Assembly (NCBI GenBank): GCA_002780895.1
Contig: PEUB01000084.1
Location: 1 to 32,404, forward strand
Direction: 5' to 3'
DNA: 32,404 bases
Origin: Nitrospirae bacterium CG02_land_8_20_14_3_00_41_53
GTDB lineage: Bacteria; Nitrospirota; Thermodesulfovibrionia; Thermodesulfovibrionales; SM23-35
Shown in pieces: positions 31,796 to 32,404 of the stretch. The position numbers and the translations under genes were made by a program. The notes beneath the pieces were generated by a model that made no database searches, had not been told where the DNA came from, and worked only from the letters and a program-made list of their open reading frames with translations. Numbering within the stretch: position 1 is the first letter of the stretch; the number at the start of each line of letters is the position of its first letter.

Positions 31796-31852
31796 TCAAA
31801 ATTCCAGAAAATAAGTTATAAAGTATATAGATAAATCTTGTGAAGGGTTAAA

Positions 31853-32212
31853 ATGTTAAGACTTATATGCCCAAAGTGTCGAAAGGATTCGTATACTTCT
31901 GCAGTAGAATCCTTTAACCCATGTCCTTACTGTGGATTTATATTCAGCGGAAAATACGGATCAGACAAAAGGCGCGAAGGACGTGATAAACAGGAAATTC
32001 CCTTTGTCTTTCCTTATCAGGGAGAGCATCTTGAAGCAGCTACGGTAGATTTTTCTGAAAAAGGACTGGGCATAGAGATATTAGGCGAGCCGCCTGTTGC
32101 AGTAGGCGATACCATAGACCTCTTCATTGGAGACCTCCAAGTCAGGGCAACGGTTATGTGGGTGAGAAGACTGCCTGATAAATCACTGGCTGGCCTGAGA
32201 AGATTAAACTAA
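31853..32212 (+). CDS. Zinc-ribbon plus PilZ domain protein
   Basis: A 119-residue protein. The N-terminus has two CxxC pairs, C6/C9 (CPKC) and C24/C27 (CPYCG), which should form a zinc ribbon. The rest is a PilZ domain with RxxxR (R40-x3-R44 in KRREGRD) and DxSxxG (D66-F-S68-E-K-G71). C-di-GMP binding is therefore likely, and the zinc ribbon may bind a partner or nucleic acid. It lies about 100 bases downstream of the LuxR-type gene with its own candidate promoter. Function is unknown beyond this. Confidence 0.85.
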   Translation: MLRLICPKCRKDSYTSAVESFNPCPYCGFIFSGKYGSDKRREGRDKQEIPFVFPYQGEHLEAATVDFSEKGLGIEILGEPPVAVGDTIDLFIGDLQVRATVMWVRRLPDKSLAGLRRLN

Positions 32213-32287
32213 AGTTTTAAATTCTCCCAGCCATTAGTTTTAAAAATCCTCCAAACTTCTATTTTGAAAATTACAACCTTTTCGGGA

Positions 32288-32316
32288 TTGAAAAGTCTTC
32301 CTGATTAAACCATACT
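32288..32316 (+). promoter_or_regulatory. Candidate promoter for the gene at the right edge
   Basis: TTGAAA (32288-32293), a 17-base spacer and CATACT (32311-32316), in the 178-base gap after the PilZ gene. It would give a leader of about 68 bases before the ATG at 32391. Nothing else is recognisable in the gap; no known riboswitch fold was seen. Confidence 0.4.
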
Positions 32317-32390
32317 TAACATAGTTAAAAAGTTCGGCTCTTCGCGTATCGGGGACATCATAATAAAATCACACATGGGGGGATATCAAA

Positions 32391-32404
32391 ATGAACATAA
32401 TCAT
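32391..32404 (+). CDS. Start of a truncated gene at the right edge
   Basis: An ATG eight bases after a GGGGGG run begins MNII and is cut by the window end. The ribosome binding site and upstream promoter candidate support a gene start. Nothing can be said about the product. Confidence 0.45.

Noticed and set aside
32213-32390. A c-di-GMP riboswitch before the last gene, suggested by the PilZ neighbour
   Set aside because: I could not find the conserved GEMM core or its paired stems; only a promoter and ribosome binding site are supportable.

Overview
The window is a gene-dense, AT-rich bacterial chromosome segment, about 40% GC by eye, made almost entirely of housekeeping genes. It is not a plasmid, phage or defence island. 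A thrS-infC-rpmI-rplT-pheS cluster, an rpsP-khpA-trmD-rplS-rnhB cluster, DUF116, DUF512, PASTA, AddAB and Tat genes, and several families of short palindromic repeats are all present. Together they suggest a Gram-negative member of the Nitrospirota (Thermodesulfovibrio-like) or a related deep-branching lineage. That placement is inference, since there is no rRNA to confirm it.

Region 1 (1-8003, minus strand). A long, tightly packed operon reads right to left: fmt, DUF116, a membrane PASTA protein, a TPR protein, pgsA, DUF512 (PDZ plus radical-SAM-like), a lytic transglycosylase, nadA, and a DUF1992 gene cut by the window edge. Many junctions overlap. def lies upstream of fmt, separated by a 241-nt gap that holds a large inverted repeat.

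Region 2 (8004-17463, plus strand). The translation cluster thrS, infC, rpmI, rplT, pheS is followed by scpA, a DUF218 protein, purD and a PilZ protein, then pheT. Two genes have start codons that the ORF track missed. thrS appears to start at ATT and infC at ATA, each placed six bases after an identical TTCAGGAGGT Shine-Dalgarno block. This is the most interesting signal in the window, because such codons are discriminated against by IF3, the product of infC. ThrRS also lacks the N-terminal TGS domain, PheT lacks the OB-fold (EMAP) insertion, and pheS and pheT are separated by four genes.

Region 3 (17485-21812, minus strand). trxA, ffh, rpsP, khpA, trmD, rplS and rnhB follow a near-consensus promoter. 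rimM is missing from its usual place between khpA and trmD, where a long hairpin lies instead. A 163-bp element with terminal inverted repeats separates rplS from rnhB.

Region 4 (21961-24166, plus strand). A secreted beta-barrel-like protein is followed by a TatA/B-family gene, tatC, and a small hypothetical gene coupled to tatC.

Region 5 (24206-29969, minus strand). addB and addA encode a helicase-nuclease for double-strand-break repair. Both genes carry repeat DNA inside their reading frames without loss of frame: two G/C-tract palindromes in addA, and a 7-nt tandem repeat plus a palindrome in addB.

Region 6 (30139-32404, plus strand). hpt, queD, a LuxR-type regulator with a degenerate receiver domain, a zinc-ribbon/PilZ fusion, and the first codons of a further gene.

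No tRNA, rRNA, CRISPR array, intact insertion sequence or prophage gene was found.
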